Below, piece after piece: positions 10,523 through 18,814 of a stretch of 64,000 nt of DNA (position 1 is its first letter; each line of letters opens with the position of its first letter). Position numbers and translations under genes: made by a program. The notes under the pieces are model-generated. The model did not search any database. It had not been told where the DNA came from and saw nothing but the letters and a program-made list of their open reading frames with translations. This DNA is from Piscinibacter sp. (GTDB taxonomy: Bacteria > Pseudomonadota > Gammaproteobacteria > Burkholderiales > Burkholderiaceae_C). Location of the stretch: the NCBI GenBank assembly GCA_016706565.1, contig JADJJI010000003.1, forward strand, positions 62,001 through 126,000. The letters are read 5' to 3'.

Positions 10523-12637
10523 TCAACCGCCAAGGAAGGGCGCCAGCGCGGCGATGACGTCTTGCTCCGTCATCGCCTCCCAGGCGCCACTGTCCAGCGC
10601 CTTTCCGGTGGCCCGGCCTTCTTCGTCGAGCGGTACGAACACCGGGATGGCGCTGACGTCGAAGCCGATGCTGCGCATGCCGACGCCGACGACGTCGATG
10701 TCCGTGCGCATCAGCAGATGGCCTTTCAGCAACTGCTGCAGCGCAGGTCGGTGCAGCAGCGCTTCGAGCTCCCGGCACGGCTCGCACCAGACGGCGGAAA
10801 TGAGCAGCAGGGGCCGCAGACCGGGGTAGGCCGCGCGACATTTCTGCACCACGTCGCGCAGCGACCAGCAGGGGTCTTGCGGCAGATCCACAAAGGCAAA
10901 GTCGGCTGCGAGCGCCAGCGGGGTGAAGTCGATCGGTGACGCGCCGCCGGGCCGCGGTGGCGCGCCCCAGCTGATGAAGCCGCCGGCCGGCGTCCACGTT
11001 AGCGGTTCGCCGCTGTCGCGCCACTGTCCGAACAAACCCAGTTCGTCGATGGATTCGGCAGCGCTGGCAACGGACAACCCCAGCCCCAGCCGCGATTCCG
11101 AAGGCGGCGCGTCGAAGCGCCGCAACCCGCGGCCGCGTTCCCACACCAGAATGGCCATCGTGGCGTAGTTGGCCGGATTGCGCAGCGTCGCCACCCACCA
11201 GTCGCCGGTGCTCGACACATGCCGCGGTATGACCACTGCACCGTCCGTGGCCATCGTCACTTCCGGTGCCTGTCCCTGCCGCCACAGCACCAGCGATTCG
11301 TCCACGATCCCCAGCGCGCAGCCGACGTCGGGGGAGAAGACCACGTCTTCAGGTGACTTTCCGTCGATGTCGATCGGCATCGCCTCGGCGCCCGCCTGCC
11401 AGAAGTAGGGCCGCGCAGGACTGTCCCTTTCCGTCTTGATCGAGAGAGCGCCGCGGTGCCCATCCTGCGACAGGGCGACCCAATCCGTGATCCATCCTGC
11501 GGCGATCGTGTCGCTCGCAGCGGAGTCGTGGCGCCAGATGGCGGCCCGCGTGCCGCTCCACTGGCCGTCGGGGAGCGCAAGCGAGATCTTGATGGCCATC
11601 ACCGCACCATCCGCACTGACGCGCTGAACCTGTGATCCGGCCGGAACACCGGGCAGGACGCGGACTCCGGTGTCCGGACGCCACACCGCGGCCTGGGTCG
11701 GTTCGGGATGGGTGGGGTACAACGCGCCCGCTGCGACGTCGCCGTTGGCGCTGCACGCGGCGACACCGAACGACGGCGTGCCTTCGTGAAGGACAGCCAA
11801 ACCACCGTTTGCGAACCGCAGAGACTGCGGCACAGCCCCCGGGTGCGACACCGCACCGCAGAACAGCGATCCGCCATCGGGGCTCAGGCAGTGCGGGTAC
11901 AGGAAGCCGATGTCATCGGGAACGATGCTCGCGCACGGGGTCCCCTGCGCACGCGGGTCCCAGAGGACTGGCGTCTGCACGCCGGCAGAGTTGGTGACCA
12001 TCGTGCCGACCACCCTGCCGGTGGCAGAGACGAAGTGTCTGTCGGCCTGACGCGCCCAGGTGATGAAGTCGTCCGGGGCGCGCCGCTCCCGCGGCGGGTC
12101 GCGGCGCCACGGCTCGCTCCCGCTGCAGGCCACGCCGGCCATGAGCACGCCGAAGGCAGGCGTCTGCGAATCAAGCTTCTTCAGGCCGAGCTCGTCGAGG
12201 AGCCGCTTGACGGCCGACGGTCGCCGCTTTCCCGCCTTGCTGTCCAGCGCGGCTGCACTGGTACGCAGGATCGCGAGCGCCTCTTCGCGCGAGCCGACGA
12301 GGTCCACCCATTCCGAAAGATCCAGCCGCAGCGCCTCGCCGGGTTGGGAAGCCACCAGATCGATGAATTGATCGACGATCTTGCCGGCCGCAGGATCGGT
12401 CCATGCGGCGATGGCCGCACGCCGCGCTGCCAGACGCGCCAGCGCGGCTTCGCGGTCGAGGGTGATCCCGAACGGCTCGCCTGCCTCGAGGCGCAGCGTG
12501 GGCCCGTCGGTCCAATGCGTGTCCGTCGCGCCCGCTGCGAGCAGGCCGAGCCACAGCAAGGGCACGTTGTTGGCCGCTTCGAGTACCGCGACGGGGGTAT
12601 GCGACATTCCTGACAACAGGTAGCTGCGTGAAGACAT
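10523..12637 (-). CDS. 704-residue protein: propeller-like middle, thioredoxin-like C-terminus
   Basis: The first ~150 residues are alpha-helical and unrecognised (VPLLWLGLLAAGATDTHW near residue 27). Residues ~190-560 contain repeated strand-turn units such as TPVLWDPRAQGTPC, AAVWRPDTGVRVLPG and AAIWRHDSAASD, like the regularly spaced W-R/D blades of HAF-type propeller proteins. The C-terminus has SAVWCEPCRELEALL with W617-C618-x2-C621, then VSAIPVFVPLDEEG. This last ~100 residues is clearly paralogous to the C-terminus of the 7162-8448 product. An alternative start is 12607. No signal peptide is seen. Function unknown; it is convergent with the 6245-10479 group, which suggests one accessory locus. 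Confidence 0.55.
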   Translation of the reverse strand: MSSRSYLLSGMSHTPVAVLEAANNVPLLWLGLLAAGATDTHWTDGPTLRLEAGEPFGITLDREAALARLAARRAAIAAWTDPAAGKIVDQFIDLVASQPGEALRLDLSEWVDLVGSREEALAILRTSAAALDSKAGKRRPSAVKRLLDELGLKKLDSQTPAFGVLMAGVACSGSEPWRRDPPRERRAPDDFITWARQADRHFVSATGRVVGTMVTNSAGVQTPVLWDPRAQGTPCASIVPDDIGFLYPHCLSPDGGSLFCGAVSHPGAVPQSLRFANGGLAVLHEGTPSFGVAACSANGDVAAGALYPTHPEPTQAAVWRPDTGVRVLPGVPAGSQVQRVSADGAVMAIKISLALPDGQWSGTRAAIWRHDSAASDTIAAGWITDWVALSQDGHRGALSIKTERDSPARPYFWQAGAEAMPIDIDGKSPEDVVFSPDVGCALGIVDESLVLWRQGQAPEVTMATDGAVVIPRHVSSTGDWWVATLRNPANYATMAILVWERGRGLRRFDAPPSESRLGLGLSVASAAESIDELGLFGQWRDSGEPLTWTPAGGFISWGAPPRPGGASPIDFTPLALAADFAFVDLPQDPCWSLRDVVQKCRAAYPGLRPLLLISAVWCEPCRELEALLHRPALQQLLKGHLLMRTDIDVVGVGMRSIGFDVSAIPVFVPLDEEGRATGKALDSGAWEAMTEQDVIAALAPFLGG

Positions 12638-12780
12638 GGTGGTGTGCGTTGGTTTTCGAGCATATCGCCGTTGCGGAACGCCACGGCTGTGGACCCACTC
12701 GGGTCGGTCGACAGCATGTCGCTTCGCGCGTCACCGAAGCTCAGGAGGCCCTTCTGGTCGGCTGCAGTCGCTGCGTCGAT

Positions 12781-13185
12781 TCAAGCTTTGACCAACAGTC
12801 GAGCGCCGCTGACCTTGGCAGCCCCCCTATCGAAAGTCCACAGAGGCTGCTCGCCAGCCTGCGCTGCCAATGCGATGTGAAGGCAGTCCGCGAAGTCAAC
12901 CGATCCCTCGCGGAACAACTGAAGCGCGACTTCGAGCGCTCGCTCAGATTCGAATGTCAGTTCTGCTGCCGACAGGAGGGTCGACAGGGTCAACAGCACG
13001 TCGTCCTTGACGAATGCGAAGCCGGACCTCAGCACCCACTCCAACTCGAGCACGACGGTGATCGGGACGAACAGCGCCGAGCCTTCGGCGACGCAACGGC
13101 CGATGAGCCGCTTGGCTGCGGCCATTTGCGCTGGATCGTCCTGGACGATGTAGCGCACCAGGACGTTCGTGTCGAGTGCTGGCAT
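12781..13185 (-). CDS. vapC: PIN-domain ribonuclease toxin (VapC family)
   Basis: 134 residues with the PIN fold signature: MPALDTNVLVRYIVQDD (first catalytic Asp5), LELEWVLR (Glu), SVDFADCLHIALA (Asp) and WTFDRGAAK (Asp). VapC toxins cleave RNA, often tRNA or rRNA, and are neutralised by the cognate VapB. The gene begins 13 bp after the antitoxin stop and is co-transcribed with it. The length and four acidic positions indicate an intact toxin; its target cannot be read from the sequence. Confidence 0.88.
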   Translation of the reverse strand: MPALDTNVLVRYIVQDDPAQMAAAKRLIGRCVAEGSALFVPITVVLELEWVLRSGFAFVKDDVLLTLSTLLSAAELTFESERALEVALQLFREGSVDFADCLHIALAAQAGEQPLWTFDRGAAKVSGARLLVKA

Positions 13186-13198
13186 GCTGGAGCCGAAG

Positions 13199-13420
13199 TC
13201 AGCGCCAGGGGTTCATGTCGTCGACGCTGACGCGCTTTCCCTTGGGCGCCTTGAGCATGCCGGCCATGTCGAGGATGGACTTGGTCTTGGCCCGGACGAT
13301 GATGGTGCCGTCGGGCATCGCCGACCAGACCAGGCGCGTGCCGGGCTTGGCATCCACGAGCGCCCGGATGTCTGCGGGCACGGTGGTCTGGCCCTTTGCG
13401 GTGATGGTGGATTCAGCCAT
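13199..13420 (-). CDS. vapB: AbrB/MazE-type antitoxin (VapB)
   Basis: 73 residues. The N-terminal swapped-hairpin domain is clear (STITAKGQTTVPADIRALVD), and the tail (SILDMAGMLKAPKGKRV) is the toxin-binding part. It is preceded by a strong ribosome site (AAGGAG, seven bases from the ATG) and by a perfect inverted repeat. Such antitoxins repress their own operon, so the repeat is its probable operator. Confidence 0.88.
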   Translation of the reverse strand: MAESTITAKGQTTVPADIRALVDAKPGTRLVWSAMPDGTIIVRAKTKSILDMAGMLKAPKGKRVSVDDMNPWR

Positions 13421-13429
13421 GCCCGTACT

Positions 13430-13452
13430 CCTTACAAAGGTCTCAATTGTAA
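13430..13452 (-). promoter_or_regulatory. Probable VapB operator
   Basis: Perfect inverted arms CTTACAA (13430-13436) and TTGTAAG (13446-13452) with a 9-base spacer. The near arm ends about 10 bases from the vapB ATG and overlaps its Shine-Dalgarno region, so binding would block both initiation and promoter clearance. AbrB-type antitoxins bind palindromes of this kind. Confidence 0.6.
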
Positions 13453-14194
13453 GGCGGGTGCGACCGGATAGGGCGAGCCAGATCCCGATACCGTCAAGGT
13501 GGGCCAGACTACCGTCACAGCGCGGTCAAGTGGGGACTCGATACCGTCAATTCGGGACCTGCTGACCCGACTTCCGGTCCTCCTGCGCCGGTGACGACGA
13601 TCTATGCGCTTTCTGATGACAGATGTGCACTTTGCGGAGCCTCCGACTGCGACGGTAAAAGTGTCGGTATCGGCCCTTTGCCGTGCAACCAGAGCGCGAG
13701 ATTTGCCTATGAACGCCGCCTGCCTGTTGATAATGGAGTGGGAGTGACGGGTTTGCTGAAAACTGCAGTTAACTCAATGAGGTGAAGGGCTCGTTGATGA
13801 TTCGACTGCGTTGTCAGCAGGCCTCGTCAACTTCAACACGCAGCCTCTGTCGATCCTGCAGCGGCTGAGGGTCTCGCACGGCCAATCGCCGGACCACAGC
13901 ATCGCCCGACATCGCGACCGCGAGACGCCGTGACGGCGGCGGGGCAGGGCGGTTGCTTGCAGCCGATTGATTGACTGCGCTCACCGAAGGCCTGCTCGCG
14001 CAGCCGACCCGTAGCGGCTCGTCGACAGCCTGCGGAGCGGTCGCTTGCGGCAGTCTGCGTGTGAAAGAAGCGAAGATGCTCCGACCTGGACGCGGCTACG
14101 CCGGTGGTGCCCGACTGAACGAGCGCATGTCCAGACGAACTCTGACGAAAACCGACTCAGCAAACGATTGAGCACGCCTACGCGCGGCAAGTTG
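13453..14194. other. Gene-poor stretch, no gene recognised
   Basis: About 740 bases between vapB and the enolase-superfamily gene. Three copies of ACCGTCA (starting near 13489, 13510 and 13543) are followed by AGGTGGG, CAGCGCG and ATTCGGG, a pattern reminiscent of the repeated terminal sequences of IS21-family elements, but no transposase is present. A 64-codon frame at 13591-13785 with a C-x2-C-x4-C pattern has no recognisable relatives and no good ribosome site. The rest holds nothing I can identify. Confidence 0.4.
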
Positions 14195-15289
14195 CTAGGC
14201 GGCAAACCGCCTGACCGCGTCTTCGTCCCACTCGATCCCGATCCCGGCACGATGCGGAATCTGCAGCTGCCCAGCCACCACCGGGAAGGGCTCCTTCAGG
14301 ATCGGGTCGGCCCAGTCCTGCCACTCCAGCCAGTGTGCCGTCTCGGTGACCCGCATGAGGTGTGCCGAGACTTCCGGATAGAGGTGCGTCGACACCTCGA
14401 TGCCCGCCGCCGCGGCGATCGGCACCGAACGCAGCCAGCCGGACACGCCACCGATGCGCATCATGTCGGGCATCACGTAGTCGCCCGCCCGCATGCTGAT
14501 GGCCCGGTAAAGCTCGCGCGGACCATAGAAGTTCTCGCCGAGCTGCAGCGGCGTGCGCAATTCCGCCGCCAGCTGCGCGTAGCCCTCGAGGTTGTTGTAT
14601 GTGGTCGGCTCCTCGAACCAGTACAGCCCGAGTTCATCGAGCGCATGGCAGCGCCGGATCGCGTCGCCCAGCGTCAAGCCCTGGTTGAAGTCCACCATCA
14701 GCTTCGCGTTGGACCCGACGGCTGCGCGGACCTGTGAAATCGCGCGCAGGTCGTCCTCCAGCTGGTCACGCCCGAGCCTCAGCTTGAACGCGTCGAACCC
14801 GCCCTCGGCGGCGAGTTCCGCGGCTTCATCGTGGAGGCTGTCCGGGTCGGTGAGCCAGAGGCCGTTGCTGTTGTAGGCCGGCACGCTGCCCACCGTTCCG
14901 CCCAGCAGCACGGCCAGCGGAACGTCTGCAGCCTTGGCCAGGGCGTCCCAGCCGGCCATGTCGATGCCGGCGTTCGCGATCATCGCGACACCTTCGTAGC
15001 CGATCAGGTTGAGCGACTTGCGCCCGGCCTGGAAGTCGGCCATCGGCGCGAGCGGCTTGCCCTTGCGCGCTTCGACGAGGTCGCTGATGGCCGGCATGAT
15101 GTACCGCGGCGAGGCCTGGAGGTAAGGCTCCAGATAGCTCCTCCCGACGATGCCCTCCTTGGTCTGCAGGTCGATGAGGATCAACGGCCAGCGGTCGAAG
15201 AAGCCGACGCGCGAGACGACCTTGCGTTTCAGCGGCACCAGCACGGCACGCACCCGTACCGACTCGTAGGTCAGGGACTCGACTTTCAT
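14195..15289 (-). CDS. Mandelate racemase/muconate lactonising enzyme superfamily protein
   Basis: 364 residues with the enolase-superfamily plan: an N-terminal capping domain, then a barrel with FKLRLGRDQLEDDL (K-x-R), metal ligands in LMVDFNQGL (Asp), YWFEEPT (Glu) and LQLGENF (Glu), and a late ISTHLYPEVSAHL-like segment (here EVSTHLYPEVSAH) carrying the catalytic-type His. These enzymes abstract a proton alpha to a carboxylate, giving racemisation, dehydration or cycloisomerisation; substrate unknown. ATG 15289 (MKVESLTYESV) is the family start; a longer frame upstream lacks similarity. It is co-oriented with the tautomerase and opposite a LysR regulator, so a catabolic operon is likely. 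Confidence 0.85.
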   Translation of the reverse strand: MKVESLTYESVRVRAVLVPLKRKVVSRVGFFDRWPLILIDLQTKEGIVGRSYLEPYLQASPRYIMPAISDLVEARKGKPLAPMADFQAGRKSLNLIGYEGVAMIANAGIDMAGWDALAKAADVPLAVLLGGTVGSVPAYNSNGLWLTDPDSLHDEAAELAAEGGFDAFKLRLGRDQLEDDLRAISQVRAAVGSNAKLMVDFNQGLTLGDAIRRCHALDELGLYWFEEPTTYNNLEGYAQLAAELRTPLQLGENFYGPRELYRAISMRAGDYVMPDMMRIGGVSGWLRSVPIAAAAGIEVSTHLYPEVSAHLMRVTETAHWLEWQDWADPILKEPFPVVAGQLQIPHRAGIGIEWDEDAVRRFAA

Positions 15290-15329
15290 GACTGCTCCTT
15301 GCGGTGGAAGCGGTGTGTGGGGAGGCCCA

Positions 15330-15725
15330 TCACGCGGGCTTGGGCGCGTACTGCATGTCGCCGTTGCCGAAGGACCAGTCCTCGCGTGCAACATCGATGA
15401 GGTTGATCCAGACGTCCTGGATGCGAACACCGGCCTTGTCTGCGATGCCTTCGGCAACCGCCCGGTAGAACGCCTTCTTGACCTCCACGCTGCGACCGGT
15501 GTTCCAGGTGACCTGGATGAACACGATGCCGGGGCTGTAGGTCACGCCGAGGTAACCGTCCGACGGATACACCAGTTCATCACGGCCGTGGCGCGTGATG
15601 ACCTGGAACCGATCGTTGGCGGGCACGTTGGCGACGCTCGTCATGGCGTCGTACACGACGTCGCTGACGGCGCGCACGACCTGCGGCGAAGCGGAGCTTG
15701 CGATGTCGATTCGAACCAGCGGCAT
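15330..15725 (-). CDS. Tautomerase-superfamily protein
   Basis: 131 residues. The start is set at ATG 15725 so that proline follows methionine (MPLVRIDIASSASPQ), giving the catalytic N-terminal Pro1 after processing. The remaining sequence (YSPGIVFIQVTWNTGRSVE, then KKAFYRAVAEGIADKAG) resembles the longer 4-oxalocrotonate tautomerase relatives (~130 residues). Enzymes of this group isomerise keto-enol acids. It is probably co-transcribed with the enolase-superfamily gene 40 bp downstream. Confidence 0.82.
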   Translation of the reverse strand: MPLVRIDIASSASPQVVRAVSDVVYDAMTSVANVPANDRFQVITRHGRDELVYPSDGYLGVTYSPGIVFIQVTWNTGRSVEVKKAFYRAVAEGIADKAGVRIQDVWINLIDVAREDWSFGNGDMQYAPKPA

Positions 15726-15785
15726 GGCACGGCGTTGAAGTGCAAGGGGTCTGCCCAGGTTAGGAGCCGGCCTAGAATCATGCAA

Positions 15786-15813
15786 GCGCATAGTTCTCAT
15801 GCATAGCATGCGC
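15786..15813. promoter_or_regulatory. Probable LysR-type operator in the divergent region
   Basis: Arms GCGCAT (15786-15791) and ATGCGC (15808-15813) enclose a perfect shorter palindrome CATGC-ATA-GCATG (15798-15810). It lies between the tautomerase start (15725) and the LysR gene start (15858), the usual place for LysR binding to both promoters. Confidence 0.5.
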
Positions 15814-15857
15814 TCAGAGAATGTTGAAGCCACGCTCGAAGGGATGGGGAGGCCTCC

Positions 15858-16778
15858 ATGCTTGAAGAACTGAGGGCGTTCACGGCGGTTGTCGAGAGAA
15901 CGTCACTCACCAAGGCCGCCAACGCGCTGGCGCTGACGCAGTCGGCCGTGTCGCGACGCGTCCAGCAGCTCGAGGAGCAGCTGGGTGCCACGCTGCTGGA
16001 CCGGTCCAGCCGGCCGCCGACCGCCACCGCAGTCGGCCGGCGCGTCTACCTGCAGGCGACGGCGCTCTTGCGTGATCTGGACCGGCTGATGAACATCCCG
16101 AAGGACGACGGCGAGCCCAGTGGCACGCTTCGCCTGGGCTTGCCGCAGGTGGTGGCGGATGTGGCGCTGTTCGACATCGCGATGGGATTGAAGGCCTCGT
16201 TCCCGGCGCTCGATCTGCGCTGTCGCACCGAGTGGAGCAGCGGGCTGCAGCGCGAGGTTGCCAGCGGCGAAGTGGATGCCGCCGCCATCATGGCGCCCAG
16301 CGGCGGCACGCCACCGGCCGGCGCGAGTGCCAGCCTCATTGCCACGCTGGACGTGCTGATCGTGCAGAGCCGGCGTGCGCCGATCGCCACGAAGCCCGTG
16401 GCAGTGGCCGACCTGGCAGAGCAGCAATGGATCCTCAACCCGCTGGGTTGCGGCTATCGCGCCGCGCTGCAGCGCGCGATGGAGGGCGCCGGAAAGCAGG
16501 TGCGGCTGGGCGTCGATATGCACGGCACCGAGACCCAGTTGCGGCTCGTTGCGGCCGGGCTCGGGCTCGGGCTCGCCCCCACGCGTCTGCTGGCCAGCAG
16601 TCTCCACCTGTCGGAACTCTGCCCGGTCGAGGTGACCGACTTCGAGCTCAAGCTCGACCTGTGGCTGCTGCGTGCGCCGGAGATCGGAAACCTGGGCCGG
16701 GCCGTCGACGCGCTCGGCCAGATCCTTGCGGGCAGGTTCGAAATCGGAAGGCGTTCAAGCGGCGGGCAGCGTGTCTGA
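15858..16778 (+). CDS. LysR-family transcriptional regulator
   Basis: 306 residues, usual length. The N-terminal winged HTH is clear (LEELRAFTAVVERTSLTKAA, then ALTQSAVSRRVQQLEEQLG). The rest is a periplasmic-binding-like effector domain starting at SGTLRLGLPQVV. It is divergent from the tautomerase/enolase genes and very probably activates them in response to a pathway acid, possibly repressing itself. Effector unknown. Confidence 0.92.
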   Translation: MLEELRAFTAVVERTSLTKAANALALTQSAVSRRVQQLEEQLGATLLDRSSRPPTATAVGRRVYLQATALLRDLDRLMNIPKDDGEPSGTLRLGLPQVVADVALFDIAMGLKASFPALDLRCRTEWSSGLQREVASGEVDAAAIMAPSGGTPPAGASASLIATLDVLIVQSRRAPIATKPVAVADLAEQQWILNPLGCGYRAALQRAMEGAGKQVRLGVDMHGTETQLRLVAAGLGLGLAPTRLLASSLHLSELCPVEVTDFELKLDLWLLRAPEIGNLGRAVDALGQILAGRFEIGRRSSGGQRV

Positions 16779-16821
16779 CCGCTCTGGCCCCGTCAGGACC
16801 GCCCCATCCACCAGGAGAGCC

Positions 16822-17748
16822 TTATCGGCCGCACGGAATTGCTCGTATCCACGCGCAGGCTTCGCCCATGGCATCCCGGGCCTGTGGGTGCAGGTCGGTC
16901 TGCGCCATGAAGCCGTGGAGCATGCCACTGACGCAGCGGTGGCTGCAGTCCACTCCCGCGTCGCGCAGCCGGTCCGCGTAGGCCCGGCCTTCGTCGCGCA
17001 AGGGGTCGCATTCGGCCGTCATGACGAGCGCCGGAGGCAGATCGCGCAGGTCGGTCGCGAGCAGCGGGAACGCGTCGACCGGGGACTGGGCTGCGCCGAG
17101 GTACAGGTCGATGAACCAGCGCATGGTGTCGCGGGTCAGGAAGTAGCCCTCGGCGAATTCCCCGTACGACGGTGTCGGCGGATCGTAGTGGGCCGTGACG
17201 GGGTAGAAGAGCAACTGGCCCTGGATCGGCGGGTCGCGCGCTTCGCGCGCGCGCAGGCACACCATCGCGACCAGGTTGCCGCCCGCACTGTCGCCCGCCA
17301 CGAGCAGACTGCGTGCGTCGCCGCCCAGGGCCACGGCGTGGGTGTGGGCCCAGCGAGTGGCGAACAGGCAGTCTTCGAGGGCCGCGGGGAACGGATGTTC
17401 GGGCGCGAGCCGGTAGTCGACTGACACCACCAGGCACGGTGCCGTCGTGCAGAGCTCGCGACACACGTGATCGTGCGTGTCGAGGTCACCGCGAACGAAG
17501 CCGCCGCCATGGGCATAGACCAGCATGCGGTGAGGCGCCGGCGCGTCCGGCCAGTAGAGACGCACGGCCAACGGCCCGCCTGGACCGGACAACAGGCGGT
17601 CCTCGACGCGCGCCACGGGCACAGGGTGCGTCGCCACCCAGGCCCGCGCCATCTGGCGGAACTGTGCCAAAGGCAGCCATTGCGGCGGCGGCAGACCGGC
17701 CGCACTCATCTGATCGAGCCAGGCCCGGGCAGTGGGTGCCAGCGGCAT
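16822..17748 (-). CDS. Alpha/beta hydrolase, hormone-sensitive-lipase type
   Basis: 308 residues. The HSL-family oxyanion motif HGGG is in VYAHGGGFVRGDL, the nucleophile in VAGDSAGGNL, the acid in MTAECDPLRDEG and the base in GMLHGFMAQ, so all catalytic residues are present. These are carboxylesterases on short acyl or lactone esters. No signal peptide, so cytoplasmic. Its stop is 40 bp from the end of the convergent LysR gene, and the Bug-type binding protein lies just upstream on the same strand. Confidence 0.88.
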   Translation of the reverse strand: MPLAPTARAWLDQMSAAGLPPPQWLPLAQFRQMARAWVATHPVPVARVEDRLLSGPGGPLAVRLYWPDAPAPHRMLVYAHGGGFVRGDLDTHDHVCRELCTTAPCLVVSVDYRLAPEHPFPAALEDCLFATRWAHTHAVALGGDARSLLVAGDSAGGNLVAMVCLRAREARDPPIQGQLLFYPVTAHYDPPTPSYGEFAEGYFLTRDTMRWFIDLYLGAAQSPVDAFPLLATDLRDLPPALVMTAECDPLRDEGRAYADRLRDAGVDCSHRCVSGMLHGFMAQTDLHPQARDAMGEACAWIRAIPCGR

Positions 17749-17768
17749 GAGGCTTCCCTACCGCAGGT

Positions 17769-18746
17769 TCAGGACTCGGCGGAGAAGCCGATCTTCTTGA
17801 TGTCGGTGCGCCACTGCTCGGTCTCGGTACGGATCAGCTCCGCAAAGGCCTGCGGGGTCATCGTCCTGGGTGTCATGCCGAGATCGGCCAGGAACTTGGC
17901 GAAGTCTGGTTGTGACACCACGGCTGTCACTGCGCTGCCCGCGCGCTGCACCACCGCCGGCGGCGTGCCCTTGGGCGCGAAGATGCCCGTCCACTCGATG
18001 AGGTCGATCGGGTAACCCTGCTCGCGGAAGGTGGGAACGTCCGGCGCGATGGGATTGCGCGAGACCCCGGAAACGGCGAGCAGGCGCAGCCGCCCGCTCT
18101 TCATGTGCGGGCTGAAGGAACCGGTCGTCGACAGGTAGGCGGGCACCTGCCCGCCGAGCAGATCCTGGATGCCCGGAGCGTCGCCGCGGTAGGGCACATG
18201 GGTCAGTTCGACACCCGCGGCCTTCGACAGCAGCATGCCGACGAGGTGCGGCGTCGCGCCCGCGGCGGGCGACCCGAACACGGCGTTCGCCTTGTTGCTG
18301 CTCGCCCAGGCCAGGTAGTCCTTCAGGTTGCGCACGCTCTCGGGCACGGCCGGTCCGACCGCAAATACGAACGCAAAGGTGCTGACCATGGCGACGGGCA
18401 CGTAGTCGTCAGGCTTGTACGGCAATGACTTGAAAGTGAACTGAGCCACGGTGAGCGGCCCCGGCACCGAGAGCATCAAGGTGTTGCCATCCGGAGCGCT
18501 GTTCTTGAGAGCGCTGACCGCGATCTGCCCGCCGGCACCCGCCCTGTTCTCGACGATGACCGTCGGCGCGAGGGTGCCCTGCAGGCGTTCGGCAAGTCGG
18601 CGCGCGATGTTGTCGCTGCCACCGCCGGCCGGGAAGCCGACCAGGATGCGCACGGTGTCGGCGGATTGCGCTCGGGCCAGGCCCGGCAGCAGTCCGGCCG
18701 TGGACATCAGGGCTAGCGTGGTCGTGAATTGGCGGCGGTTCTTCAT
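17769..18746 (-). CDS. Bug/TctC-family periplasmic solute-binding protein
   Basis: 325 residues with a signal peptide (TTTLALMSTAGLLPGLARA-QS) and the TctC core: VRILVGFPAGGGSDNIARR, VENRAGAGGQIAVSAL, then DYLAWASSNKANAVFGSP and THVPYRGDAPGIQDLLGG. These proteins are very numerous in Burkholderiales and bind carboxylates or aromatic acids, often without a dedicated TctAB transporter nearby, as here. ATG 18746 gives the intact signal sequence. Confidence 0.93.
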   Translation of the reverse strand: MKNRRQFTTTLALMSTAGLLPGLARAQSADTVRILVGFPAGGGSDNIARRLAERLQGTLAPTVIVENRAGAGGQIAVSALKNSAPDGNTLMLSVPGPLTVAQFTFKSLPYKPDDYVPVAMVSTFAFVFAVGPAVPESVRNLKDYLAWASSNKANAVFGSPAAGATPHLVGMLLSKAAGVELTHVPYRGDAPGIQDLLGGQVPAYLSTTGSFSPHMKSGRLRLLAVSGVSRNPIAPDVPTFREQGYPIDLIEWTGIFAPKGTPPAVVQRAGSAVTAVVSQPDFAKFLADLGMTPRTMTPQAFAELIRTETEQWRTDIKKIGFSAES

Positions 18747-18814
18747 GGTGTGTCTCCAGGTTTCGGATCGCGTGGTCGCGACGTCGCCGAGAGTGTCGAG
18801 GTGCACACTGCGGA

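Noticed and set aside
13591-13785. 64-codon frame with C-x2-C-x4-C
   Set aside because: No ribosome site, no recognised relatives, and it lies in a gene-poor stretch; not enough to call a gene.
13981-14250. 89-codon minus-strand frame overlapping the enolase gene end
   Set aside because: Ser/Arg-rich and overlaps the 3' end of a solid gene.
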